Shown in pieces: positions 37,598 to 45,618 of a stretch of 64,000 nt of DNA (position 1 is the first letter of the stretch; each line of letters begins with the position of its first letter). This DNA comes from an uncultured Roseburia sp. GTDB lineage: Bacteria; Bacillota; Clostridia; Lachnospirales; Lachnospiraceae. Position numbers and translations under genes: made by a program. Below the pieces are notes generated by a model. It saw only the letters and a list, made by a program, of their open reading frames with translations. It searched no databases and was not told where the DNA came from. The stretch spans positions 1 through 64,000 of the forward strand of contig CAMUHN010000007.1 of NCBI GenBank assembly GCA_947088675.1, in the 5' to 3' direction.

Positions 37598-38740
37598 ATG
37601 AGATATCGAAAATTGGGGAAAACAGGTTTGGAAGTCAGTGAGATCGGACTCGGCGGGGAGTGGCTGGAGCGTATGGACGAACATGGCTGCAGGGAAGTGG
37701 TAGATGCCTGTGCACAGCAGGGGATTAATATTTTAGACTGCTGGATGTCGGAACCGAATGTGCGGACCAATATAGGAAAGGCCATCGCAGGAGAGCGTGA
37801 CAGGTGGTATATACAGGGGCATATCGGGTCCACATGGCAGGACGGGCAGTATGTGCGCACCAGGGAAATCCCTCTGGTAAAAGAGGCATTCGAAGATCTT
37901 TTGAATCGTCTTGGCGCCGATTATATAGATTTGGGTATGATTCATTATGTGGATTCCGAAAAAGAGTGGGACGAAATCGTGGCAGGACCTTTCCTTGCCT
38001 ATGTAAAAGAACTGAAGAAAAATGGTGTGATCCGGCATATCGGACTTAGCTCTCACAATCCGCAGGTGGCTAAAAAGGCGGCGCTTTCAGGCGAAGTGGA
38101 AATGATGCTTTTTTCAGTAAACCCGGCGTTTGATATGATGCCTCCGACTGAAAATATCGACGATTATTTTGCGGAAAAATACGATGCGTCTCTGGGCGGG
38201 ATAGATCGGGAACGGGCAGAACTGTATCAGATCTGTGAACAGCGCAATATTGGGATTACTGTGATGAAAGGCTATGCCGGCGGACGTCTGCTCGACGCCA
38301 AAGCGTCGCCGTTTGGCGTTGCGCTGACCCCGGTTCAGTGTATTCACTATGCGCTGACAAGGCCGGCCGTTTCCAGCGTAATGGTCGGATTTTCCGATCC
38401 GAAGCATGTAGAGGATGCGGTGCGCTATGAACAGGCGACAAAAGAGGAGCTTGATTATGCGTCTGTTCTTGCAGCTGCGCCGCACCACGCCTATAAAAAC
38501 CAGTGTACTTACTGCGGCCATTGCAGGCCATGTCCGTCCGGAATTGATATTGCAATGGTAAATAAGTTATACGATCTTGCCGTGATGCAAAACGAGATTC
38601 CCTCATCGGTAAAATCACATTATCAGGCGCTGGAAAAAAATGCAGCTGACTGTGTGGCGTGCAGAGGATGCGAGACGAGATGCCCGTTTCATGTTCCAAT
38701 TGCCGATCGGATGAAAAAAGCAGAGAAGCTTTTTGCGTAA
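37598..38740 (+). CDS. Aldo/keto reductase with C-terminal 4Fe-4S domain
   Basis: The 380-residue protein joins an aldo/keto reductase barrel (MRYRKLGKTGLEVSEIGLG start, DLGMIHYVDS, GVIRHIGLSSHN, VMKGYAGGRL) to a ferredoxin-like tail with CTYCGHCRPCP and CVACRGCETRCP, enough for two [4Fe-4S] clusters. The usual catalytic Tyr region is altered, since INILDCWMSE stands where DTAxxYG is common. Electron transfer through the clusters rather than free NADPH chemistry is possible. ATG 37598 follows AGAGGAG; it is followed by tatD after 18 bases. Substrate unknown. Confidence 0.88.
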   Translation: MRYRKLGKTGLEVSEIGLGGEWLERMDEHGCREVVDACAQQGINILDCWMSEPNVRTNIGKAIAGERDRWYIQGHIGSTWQDGQYVRTREIPLVKEAFEDLLNRLGADYIDLGMIHYVDSEKEWDEIVAGPFLAYVKELKKNGVIRHIGLSSHNPQVAKKAALSGEVEMMLFSVNPAFDMMPPTENIDDYFAEKYDASLGGIDRERAELYQICEQRNIGITVMKGYAGGRLLDAKASPFGVALTPVQCIHYALTRPAVSSVMVGFSDPKHVEDAVRYEQATKEELDYASVLAAAPHHAYKNQCTYCGHCRPCPSGIDIAMVNKLYDLAVMQNEIPSSVKSHYQALEKNAADCVACRGCETRCPFHVPIADRMKKAEKLFA

Positions 38741-38758
38741 ACCGGGCAGGAGGAATAT

Positions 38759-39544
38759 ATGGTTATAAAATATTACGATATTGGATTAAATCTTTTCTGC
38801 AGGCAGTTTCCGGACCCGGAGCAGATTATCCGGGATGCCGCGGAGAATGGGGTCTGCTGTATTCTGACCGGAACGGACCCAAAAGAAAATCAGAAAATTG
38901 ACGCATTTGTGCGCGCGCATCCTGTTTACGGGACAGCCGGTATTCATCCGCACAATGCCGATCGTGCGACGCAGGAAGACTTTACACAGATGGAGCGTAT
39001 TCTGACCCAAAATCCGCATGTGGTTGCTGTCGGAGAGTGCGGACTTGATTATGACAGAATGTTTTCCACAAAGGAAAATCAGATCCGTTGTCTCGAAAAA
39101 CATATCGTGCTTGCCGAGAAGCTGCAAAAACCGCTGTTTTTGCATGAGCGCAGCGCATCGGAGGATTTTATGCGCAGATTCAGAAAACATCTGAAAATCT
39201 GTGAGAAATCCGTTGTGCACTGTTTTACCGGGAATAAAAAAACATTGGAGCAATATCTGGAAATGGGATTTTCGATTGGCATTACCGGGTGGATCTGTGA
39301 CGATGGGAGGGCGAAAGATCTGCGCGAGGCAGTAAAGCTGATTCCGCTGGATAAAATTCTGATAGAAACGGATGCCCCCTATCTGGCGCCGAAAAACGTC
39401 AGGGGAATTGGCAGAACCAATGTTCCGCAAAATATCGTCTATGTGGCCAGAGAGCTGGCGCGTTATATGAAAGTCTCCGAGGAGGAGCTGACGGAACATG
39501 CGAGGGAGAATACGCGAAAGCTGTTTGGTCTGAAAGAAAAGTAA
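38759..39544 (+). CDS. TatD-family metal-dependent hydrolase
   Basis: The 261-residue protein is an amidohydrolase-fold nuclease of the TatD family, with AGIHPHNADR, AVGECGLDYDRMFSTKENQ split across the metal-binding Glu, LFLHERSA, VVHCFTGNKK and ILIETDAPYLAP. The usual N-terminal HxH metal motif reads DIGLN here (residues 7-11), so two metal-binding histidines are missing; activity may be changed. TatD proteins are 3'-5' DNA exonucleases or peptidase-like enzymes. AGGAGG lies five bases before the ATG. Confidence 0.88.
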   Translation: MVIKYYDIGLNLFCRQFPDPEQIIRDAAENGVCCILTGTDPKENQKIDAFVRAHPVYGTAGIHPHNADRATQEDFTQMERILTQNPHVVAVGECGLDYDRMFSTKENQIRCLEKHIVLAEKLQKPLFLHERSASEDFMRRFRKHLKICEKSVVHCFTGNKKTLEQYLEMGFSIGITGWICDDGRAKDLREAVKLIPLDKILIETDAPYLAPKNVRGIGRTNVPQNIVYVARELARYMKVSEEELTEHARENTRKLFGLKEK

Positions 39545-39585
39545 CAGGTTACATCCAATCCATCTGTATATTCTTATTTTTCTGC

Positions 39586-39615
39586 TAGACAAAATATCAG
39601 AGTTTAGTATATAAT
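39586..39615 (+). promoter_or_regulatory. Sigma-A promoter of a chemoreceptor gene
   Basis: TAGACA at 39586-39591 and TATAAT at 39610-39615 are 18 bases apart, 85 bases before the start. I looked for a sigma-28 (flagellar) promoter here and did not see one. Confidence 0.6.
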
Positions 39616-39699
39616 AGAGCAGTAAGACAGAGCAGTAAGAATGATACAGAGAAAAGCGGGGATGGGGCATATATCCTGCTTAAAGAGGAGGAAAAAGAA

Positions 39700-41436
39700 A
39701 TGATGTTTTTTAAAAATCTGAGTATCAGATACAAAATTTTGATTCCGGTTGCTCTTTTGGGATGTCTGATGCTCATACTTGGATTGAGCAGTATTCAAAG
39801 CGTCAACCAGATTATGTCGGCAAGCGAAGAAATTTCCGATAACTATGCGGTGAGCATAGAACGGCTGGATGAGACTGCAATTGCATATCAGACGCTGCGG
39901 CGCGTTGCATTTGCGCATATTGTAGAAGATAATGTAGACTCAAAAAAGACATTGGAAGAGGAAGCGGATTCTCTGAAAGCAGAGATAGAGGATTTATGTA
40001 CAGAGTATGCCGGAATGCTTACATTAGAGGAAGAGAAAGCGGCATTTGATAAATTTAAAACCGATTATACAGATTACCTGGCCGTCTACGATCAGATTCT
40101 GCAGTTAAGTGCCGGTGGAAAGAAAGCGCAGGCATCCAAGCTTGCAAATTCTGATTTAAGAGAAGCGGGTATGGCGCTTACCGAGGAAATGGACGCTATG
40201 GTCGCCGCAAATAAAGCAGGAATGGCGGACGCGGTAAAGCGACAGGATGACGTACATAAAAAAGTAGTAGGCATGATTATTATCCTTATCGTGTTGGGCA
40301 TTGTTGTACTGCTCTTTGTTGTTTTTATCTGCTGGAAGTGGGTGTGCAAGCGCCTGATCAATATCAATGCGCAGCTGAGAGCTGTAATTGCGTCAATTGA
40401 AGCCGGGCAGGGAGATCTGACACGGCGTGTGCAGTGTTTTTGTACCGACGAGATCGGAACACTGGCGGCCGGTATCAACACATTTATTGAAACACTGCAG
40501 GGAATTATGGAACAGATCAACTCAAGTTCCGGCCAGCTTGGCACAATCGTAACAATCGTATCCGATAAGGTGTCCACGGCAAACAGCAATTCCTATGATA
40601 TATCGGCTGTTATGGAAGAGCTGTCCGCTTCCATGGAAGAGATATCCTCTACCATTACGGACATCAATGAGAATGTCGGCACAGTGGATGCCAATGTAAT
40701 TGAACTGTCAGACACCTCGCAGGGGCTTTATGATTATGCGGAGGAAATGCAGAAACGTGCAGAAAAACTGGAGAAAAATGCGATAGAGAACAGACAGCAT
40801 ACCAGTGATATTATCAACAATATTATCGACAAACTAAAACGGGCGATCGAAAACAGCAAGAGCGTGGACCGTGTCAATGATTTGACCGATGAAATTTTGA
40901 GTATTTCAAGTCAGACAAACCTGCTTTCTTTAAATGCATCGATTGAGGCAGCCAGAGCAGGGGAAGCAGGACGCGGGTTTGCGGTTGTGGCGGACGAGAT
41001 CAGCCAGCTTGCAAATTCCAGCAGGGAAGCGGCAAATAATATTCAGACCATTAACAATATGGTGGTGGAAGCAGTCAATGAGCTGATTGACAGCGCTGAC
41101 ACGATTGTGAAATATATTAATGAAAACGTTCTGCCGGATTATGAGGGCTTTGTCAGCGCAGGAAAACAGTACAATGATGATGCGGTACATATCAACGAAG
41201 CCGTAACCCGGTTTAATGATATGTCAGTCAATTTAAAAGAGCTGATCCGCAATATAACGGAGTCAATCGACGGTATCAATTCAGCAGTCGGTGAGAGTGC
41301 GAAAGGAGCTACGAACGTAGCGATGAACACATCAAGCCTTGTGAAAGATATCAGCGAGATTTCTGATGCAATGGATGACAACAGGAAAGTTGCAGGAAGT
41401 CTGACAAGTGAGGCAGACCGGTTTGTGAATTTATAA
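39700..41436 (+). CDS. Methyl-accepting chemotaxis protein, four-helix-bundle sensor
   Basis: The 578-residue chemoreceptor has a membrane segment at residues 12-32, a helical extracytoplasmic domain of about 150 residues of the 4HB_MCP type, a second membrane segment near 187-210, HAMP and a signalling domain with tip [19 protein letters not shown]. It differs from the other two receptors, which have Cache-type sensors. GAGGAGGAAAAAGAA precedes the ATG. It stands alone between its promoter and terminator. Confidence 0.93.
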   Translation: MMFFKNLSIRYKILIPVALLGCLMLILGLSSIQSVNQIMSASEEISDNYAVSIERLDETAIAYQTLRRVAFAHIVEDNVDSKKTLEEEADSLKAEIEDLCTEYAGMLTLEEEKAAFDKFKTDYTDYLAVYDQILQLSAGGKKAQASKLANSDLREAGMALTEEMDAMVAANKAGMADAVKRQDDVHKKVVGMIIILIVLGIVVLLFVVFICWKWVCKRLININAQLRAVIASIEAGQGDLTRRVQCFCTDEIGTLAAGINTFIETLQGIMEQINSSSGQLGTIVTIVSDKVSTANSNSYDISAVMEELSASMEEISSTITDINENVGTVDANVIELSDTSQGLYDYAEEMQKRAEKLEKNAIENRQHTSDIINNIIDKLKRAIENSKSVDRVNDLTDEILSISSQTNLLSLNASIEAARAGEAGRGFAVVADEISQLANSSREAANNIQTINNMVVEAVNELIDSADTIVKYINENVLPDYEGFVSAGKQYNDDAVHINEAVTRFNDMSVNLKELIRNITESIDGINSAVGESAKGATNVAMNTSSLVKDISEISDAMDDNRKVAGSLTSEADRFVNL

Positions 41437-41446
41437 CAGTCTCGAA

Positions 41447-41484
41447 AGTAAAACCCTTTACCGTAACAGGAGAGGGTTTTTACT
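41447..41484. terminator. Terminator after the 4HB chemoreceptor
   Basis: AGTAAAACCCT at 41447-41457 pairs with AGGGTTTTTACT at 41473-41484, with a T-run inside the right arm. Confidence 0.8.
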
Positions 41485-41522
41485 TATCGTCATAAAACAG
41501 CGCATGGAAAGGAGCATATGAA

Positions 41523-41930
41523 ATGAGAATTGCAGTTACTTTTGAAAACGGAGAGATCTTCCAGCATTTCGGACATACGGAACAGTTTAAATTTTATGAT
41601 GTTGAGGATGGGAAGATTGTAAAAGAACAGGTGGCGGATACGTCAGGCCAGGGACATGGCGCGTTGGCAGGTTTTCTTACAGAGGCGCATGTGGATGTCG
41701 TGATCTGCGGCGGGATTGGAATGGGTGCAAGGATGGCGCTGGATGACGCCGGAATCAAAGTGTTTGGCGGTGTGGTGGGCAGCGCAGATCAGGCTGCGGC
41801 AGATTATCTGGCGGACAGACTTGCGTATACGCCGGATGCGGCCTGCAGCCATCATGGGCAGGAGCATACCTGTGGGGAGCATACCTGTCAGGAAGACAGA
41901 CAGGGGTGTGCAGGTTCTCACTGCCTATAG
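41523..41930 (+). CDS. NifX/NifB-like Fe-Mo cofactor-binding domain protein
   Basis: The 135-residue protein has a dinitrogenase iron-molybdenum cofactor biosynthesis domain (MRIAVTFENGEIFQHFGHTEQF, VVICGGIGMGARMALDDAGI, VFGGVVGSAD). A Cys/His-rich tail follows (SHHGQEHTCGEHTCQED plus CAGSHC). No nitrogenase genes are in the window; such small proteins occur in many anaerobes as metal-cluster carriers or sensors. The metal-binding tail supports this. Its stop overlaps the stop of the convergent GGDEF gene by six bases. Confidence 0.85.
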   Translation: MRIAVTFENGEIFQHFGHTEQFKFYDVEDGKIVKEQVADTSGQGHGALAGFLTEAHVDVVICGGIGMGARMALDDAGIKVFGGVVGSADQAAADYLADRLAYTPDAACSHHGQEHTCGEHTCQEDRQGCAGSHCL

Positions 41931-43466
41931 GTCTGCGACGACAATTTTAGCCCTGCCGTCCGTTTTTGCCTGATACAGCGCACGGTCGGCAGCGGCAAAT
42001 AATTGTTCAAAGTTTAAATATTTACCAGAGGAAAATGCAATCCCGATGCTTGCCTGTGTCGAGACTGCTATTTTTTTTTCGGTGTTTTTTAAATAAATTT
42101 CCTGCAGCAGGATCTCGGCCTGCAGCTGTACAAAAGGCGGATCCGATACCGGACTGATATATACGAGAAATTCATCGCCGCCGACGCGTCCGCAAAGGGC
42201 GGTATCTTTATAATAATTTTGAATGACAGCCGCCGTCTGACAGATAAAAGCATCTCCCATAAGATGTCCCATCGTATCGTTGACCTGCTTAAAATGATCC
42301 ATATCAATCAGTAAAAGCGCAGCTGCATTCTGCGTATTTTTTTTCGCGAGGTCTTCCTCAATCAGAAACTGAATGGTATATTTATTTAGCAGACCGGTCA
42401 TCGGATCCAGCTGGCTTTTTTCCTGAAAATTTTCGGATGCGATTTTGGTCTGGCGCAGCAGTTCAATATAGGAAAGGTTGTACAGGCGGGCGTTTCTCTG
42501 TTCATCCTCAAAGGCGGGCAGCATGGAGATATACTGGCTGCAGATTTCGGGGTAATGCTGCTGATCAAATATTTTTGCATAGTTGGCTTTGATGTGCATC
42601 AGCTCGTGTTTCAGGAAAAACAAAGGACAACGATTGATGCAGGGTTCTATATATTGGAGCAAACGCAAAGTTTCGTCTTTTAACTCGTGGTTTAACAGAA
42701 ATTTCAAAATATCAAAATAAAAAAAGGACAACGGGATAAAATCCTGTTTCATGGTAAAACAATTGATTACGGCATCGAGATGTTCTTCCAGTAAAGCAAT
42801 ATTTTTATTGTATTCGTACAGCCATATTTTTAAATTCAGCATACAAAGCCGTGAGAGCGGATCGCTGTGATCTGAAACAAATGCGGAGAGCTTTTGCTGA
42901 ATCGAAACTGCAAGATACCATCTTCCTGTTTTGCAGTATAATGTGCCGCGAAGGGATTCACAGAGGATATAGAGCGCATCAAATCCGTCCTCGAGTCCGT
43001 TGACATGTTCAAATGCTGTATTCAGGCTGTCCAGGGAGTTATCGTAATCTTCAAGCAGAAAATAATAGATAAATCCCTGGTCTATATAGGAGGAAATCAA
43101 TTCTTTTTTCAGGTGAAGTTCTTCGCTGACGCTGCGGCATTGCTGAATATAGCTGAGCGCTATTGTCTCACTGCCCAGATAACAGTTTATCATACCCATA
43201 AGACGGTAGGAGAGAGCGTCTAAATGTTTGAACGCTTCTTTTTTTGGCGCCTTTAAACACCGCGTCAGAAAACGCAGGGATTTTTTAAAGTTGCCAAGGC
43301 GGTAATAACACTCTCCCTGATAAAAAAGCAGCAGGCACAGCTCGTTTGGGTTACGTGGATCAATGAGATCCTGATAGGCCTGATATAAGGAGAATGTTTC
43401 TTCCGTGACGGGAAGCGAGCGCTGTTGTTCCATTTGTTCCAGTAAGTCTTTTTTATTATCAGTCAT
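41925..43466 (-). CDS. Diguanylate cyclase with TPR-like N-terminal region
   Basis: The 513-residue protein has about 330 residues of helical TPR-like repeats (LLFYQGECYYRLGNFKKSLRF and similar) and a C-terminal GGDEF domain with LDPMTGLLNKY, DMDHFKQVND and an intact GRVGGDEF active site. GGDEF enzymes make c-di-GMP from two GTP. The inhibitory I-site RxxD five residues before the motif reads DTAL, so product inhibition at that site is probably absent. There are no membrane segments. The TPR part may bind a partner or peptide that controls activity. It ends convergently with the NifX-like gene. Confidence 0.92.
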   Translation of the reverse strand: MTDNKKDLLEQMEQQRSLPVTEETFSLYQAYQDLIDPRNPNELCLLLFYQGECYYRLGNFKKSLRFLTRCLKAPKKEAFKHLDALSYRLMGMINCYLGSETIALSYIQQCRSVSEELHLKKELISSYIDQGFIYYFLLEDYDNSLDSLNTAFEHVNGLEDGFDALYILCESLRGTLYCKTGRWYLAVSIQQKLSAFVSDHSDPLSRLCMLNLKIWLYEYNKNIALLEEHLDAVINCFTMKQDFIPLSFFYFDILKFLLNHELKDETLRLLQYIEPCINRCPLFFLKHELMHIKANYAKIFDQQHYPEICSQYISMLPAFEDEQRNARLYNLSYIELLRQTKIASENFQEKSQLDPMTGLLNKYTIQFLIEEDLAKKNTQNAAALLLIDMDHFKQVNDTMGHLMGDAFICQTAAVIQNYYKDTALCGRVGGDEFLVYISPVSDPPFVQLQAEILLQEIYLKNTEKKIAVSTQASIGIAFSSGKYLNFEQLFAAADRALYQAKTDGRAKIVVADL

Positions 43467-43516
43467 TCTTTTTCATCCTTGTTTTGCTGTATTATTCATA
43501 ATAAATGTCTCTTTCT

Positions 43517-43545
43517 ATTATAAAAGGAATTGTCCCATAAGGCAA
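43517..43545 (-). promoter_or_regulatory. Sigma-A promoter of the GGDEF gene
   Basis: On the minus strand TTGCCT (43540-43545) and TATAAT (43517-43522) are 17 bases apart, 51 bases before the start. Between here and 43739 the sequence is very AT-rich; a palindrome TTGTAT-AA-ATACAA at 43573-43586 is the only structure I see. Confidence 0.65.
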
Positions 43546-43738
43546 GAAAAGAGGCAGGAATTTTTCATAATTTTGTATAAATACAATAAAATGAGTGAAT
43601 CTACATGCACTTTATTTGTATTTTTTGTACATATAAATTTTTTTTATTGTGTATGCAATTCAAAAAAGAATTGTCCACACAACAAGATTCAAAAAATTTA
43701 ATTGCACAAAATAGTCAATATGACCGTATCATAACCAT

Positions 43739-43752
43739 TGTAAGCGTTTACA
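43739..43752 (+). promoter_or_regulatory. Catabolite-responsive element (cre)
   Basis: TGTAAGCGTTTACA matches the CcpA cre consensus TGWNANCGNTNWCA at every position. It lies six bases before the -35 of the HPr-like gene. A site just upstream of the -35 fits activation by CcpA, although repression cannot be excluded. Confidence 0.8.
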
Positions 43753-43758
43753 AAAAAT

Positions 43759-43787
43759 TTGACAAAGATGGAAAATTATGCAATAAT
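43759..43787 (+). promoter_or_regulatory. Sigma-A promoter of the HPr/Crh-like gene
   Basis: A perfect TTGACA at 43759-43764 and AATAAT at 43782-43787 are 17 bases apart, 51 bases before the start and directly downstream of the cre site. Confidence 0.75.
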
Positions 43788-43838
43788 CGCCACAACACAA
43801 AGTTGATTTGTTTTATATATATGGAATGGAGGATTGTG

Positions 43839-44066
43839 ATGACAGAAAAGAAAATCAGATTATCTGACACAGAGGAAGTGTTAGACTTTGTCAGGGCTGC
43901 CGGAAAATGTGATTTTGAAATTGATGTATGTTACAATAGGGCAGTAATCGATGCAAAATCAATACTTGGAATGTTCTATATCGGATTGTGCAAAGACCTG
44001 ACAGTCAAATATGGTGGAAAAGATACACGCTTTGAGCGTACGGTCAGAAAATATGCGGTTTGCTGA
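43839..44066 (+). CDS. HPr/Crh-like protein without the phospho-histidine
   Basis: This 75-residue protein looks like an HPr fold of the PTS. The segment DAKSILGMFYIGL aligns with the KSIMGVMSLG stretch of HPr, so Ser41 corresponds to regulatory Ser46. The N-terminal HARP motif with catalytic His15 is missing; SDTEEVLDF stands there. That combination is what defines Crh in Bacillus, which acts only as a CcpA co-regulator after Ser phosphorylation. A cre site precedes the gene. The match is weaker than for true HPr, so the Crh-like role is inferred. GGAGG lies six bases before ATG 43839. Confidence 0.68.
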   Translation: MTEKKIRLSDTEEVLDFVRAAGKCDFEIDVCYNRAVIDAKSILGMFYIGLCKDLTVKYGGKDTRFERTVRKYAVC

Positions 44067-44105
44067 AAATTTTGACCGGACGCGCTGCATTTCCTTATGT
44101 GGGAT

Positions 44106-44142
44106 TATGCTGTGGGGATGAAAATCTTCACAGCATATTTTT
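44106..44142 (+). terminator. Terminator after the HPr/Crh-like gene
   Basis: TATGCTGTG at 44106-44114 pairs with CACAGCATA at 44129-44137 and is followed by T residues. Confidence 0.8.
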
Positions 44143-44145
44143 TAT

Positions 44146-44200
44146 CTTATAGGAAAGACCTTGTTGCATTAATGTTTGAAAGTACAGACTTTCCTATAAG
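44146..44200. repeat. Perfect 12-bp inverted repeat upstream of deoB
   Basis: CTTATAGGAAAG at 44146-44157 is an exact reverse complement of CTTTCCTATAAG at 44189-44200, separated by 31 bases. A T-run precedes it and an A-run follows, so it is not a usual terminator on the plus strand. It may be a small repeat or a leader structure. Confidence 0.5.
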
Positions 44201-44236
44201 AAAAAAAGCCCTCTTCTGTCAGATAAAATGTGTTTC

Positions 44237-44265
44237 TTGTTTTTGACAGAGCAAAATAGTATAAT
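44237..44265 (+). promoter_or_regulatory. Sigma-A promoter of deoB
   Basis: TTGTTT at 44237-44242 and a perfect TATAAT at 44260-44265 are 17 bases apart, 51 bases before the deoB start. A TTGACA at 44243 is only 11 bases from the -10 and is probably not used with it. Confidence 0.6.
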
Positions 44266-44316
44266 AAGGAAAAGTTAAAAAAAGAAAGGAGCCGGTTTGT
44301 CCGGCGTGCAGAACAG

Positions 44317-45471
44317 ATGAAGAGGGTATTTTTGATCGTATTGGACAGCGTTGGAATCGGCGCGATGCCGGATGCCGCGGCATATGGCGACGCAGGGAGC
44401 AATACACTGAAAGCGGTCTCGAAAAGCCGTTACTTTTCTATGCCGAATATGCGAAAACTCGGATTATTTAATATAGAAGGCGTAGAGATCGGAGAAAAAG
44501 AGCGCGAACCCACAGGAGCTTTTGCGCGTATGAAAGAGATGTCCTGCGGAAAAGATACGACGATCGGACACTGGGAGATTGCCGGTCTGATCTCAAAGAA
44601 GCCGCTGCCGACATATCCGAACGGTTTTCCGGCCGAACTTATTCGGTTATTTGAGCAGAAGACAAAGAGAAACGTTCTCTGCAATCGTCCGTATTCCGGT
44701 ACGAAAGTAATCGAAGATTACGGTACCAGACATATGAGGACAGGAGATCTGATCGTTTATACCTCAGCGGACTCGGTTTTTCAGATCGCGGCGCATGAAG
44801 ATATCGTTCCGGTGGAAAAGCTTTATGAATACTGTGAAATTGCAAGAGAAATTCTGACAGGAGAACATGGCGTCGGGCGTGTCATTGCAAGACCGTTTAT
44901 CGGAAACGACGGAAATTTTGTGCGCACATCGCATCGACATGATTTTTCGCTGCAGCCGCCTGGGACCACGATGCTCGATCAGCTTGCAGGGGCGGGTTAT
45001 GCTGTTTTGTCTGTCGGAAAAATTGTCGATATTTTTGCGGGACGCGGAATCACCGGATTTGTCCGAACAGCGGGGAACGAGGAGGGAATCGACAAAACGA
45101 TTTCTTTTATGAAAAAAGATTTTTCCGGACTTGTATTTACGAATCTTGTGGATTATGATATGCTCTATGGGCACAGAAATGATGTGGACGGCTACGCGAA
45201 AGCGCTTACCCGATTTGACAGTCGTCTGCCGGAACTATTGGGCGCGATGCAAAAGGAGGATATCCTGATGATCACGGCAGATCACGGCTGTGATCCGAGT
45301 ACCCCGTCTACCGATCATTCCAGGGAATATACGCCGCTCCTGCTGTATGGTAAACCGGTTACAGCGGGAAAGAACTTCGGAACGAGAGACGGATTTTGTG
45401 ATATTGCCGCGACTGTACTTGATTATTTTGGCCTGAAACCGGAATGTGCGGGGACGCCGCTTACATTGTGA
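44317..45471 (+). CDS. deoB: Phosphopentomutase
   Basis: DeoB interconverts ribose-1-P and ribose-5-P (and the deoxy forms), linking nucleoside breakdown to the pentose phosphate pathway. The 384-residue protein has the alkaline-phosphatase-superfamily metal motif LIVLDSVGIGAMPDAAAYGD, the phospho-threonine region GKDTTIGHWE, and the C-terminal metal motif MITADHGCDP with DHSREYTPLL. It has its own promoter, and no other deo genes are nearby. Confidence 0.97.
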   Translation: MKRVFLIVLDSVGIGAMPDAAAYGDAGSNTLKAVSKSRYFSMPNMRKLGLFNIEGVEIGEKEREPTGAFARMKEMSCGKDTTIGHWEIAGLISKKPLPTYPNGFPAELIRLFEQKTKRNVLCNRPYSGTKVIEDYGTRHMRTGDLIVYTSADSVFQIAAHEDIVPVEKLYEYCEIAREILTGEHGVGRVIARPFIGNDGNFVRTSHRHDFSLQPPGTTMLDQLAGAGYAVLSVGKIVDIFAGRGITGFVRTAGNEEGIDKTISFMKKDFSGLVFTNLVDYDMLYGHRNDVDGYAKALTRFDSRLPELLGAMQKEDILMITADHGCDPSTPSTDHSREYTPLLLYGKPVTAGKNFGTRDGFCDIAATVLDYFGLKPECAGTPLTL

Positions 45472-45510
45472 TATACGTACGACAGATGAAATCTGCCGTG
45501 AGTATTGCGC

Positions 45511-45591
45511 CAGCCGCAGCCGCGAAGCGGCATATTTCCTTATGCGGCTGTGTGCATAACTTTATTCTGAGCGGTCAGTCTTTTCGACCGC
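45511..45591. repeat. Nested hairpins between deoB and prfC
   Basis: CAGCCGCA at 45511-45518 pairs with TGCGGCTG at 45543-45550 and encloses GCCGC-GAA-GCGGC. A second stem, GCGGTC at 45571-45576 with GACCGC at 45586-45591, follows just before the prfC ribosome binding site. The segment TTTCCTTATGCGGCTGTG partly resembles 44093-44115. These may form a leader structure or a degenerate repeat; there is no clear terminator. Confidence 0.4.
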
Positions 45592-45618
45592 CAGTATAAA
45601 AAAGTGGGAGGACTGATT

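Noticed and set aside
39545..39699. Sigma-28 flagellar promoter before the 4HB chemoreceptor
   Set aside because: No TAAA-N15-GCCGATAA-like pair is visible; a sigma-A promoter fits better.
44243..44265. TTGACA as -35 for deoB
   Set aside because: It is only 11 bases from the TATAAT; the overlapping TTGTTT has the normal 17-base spacing.
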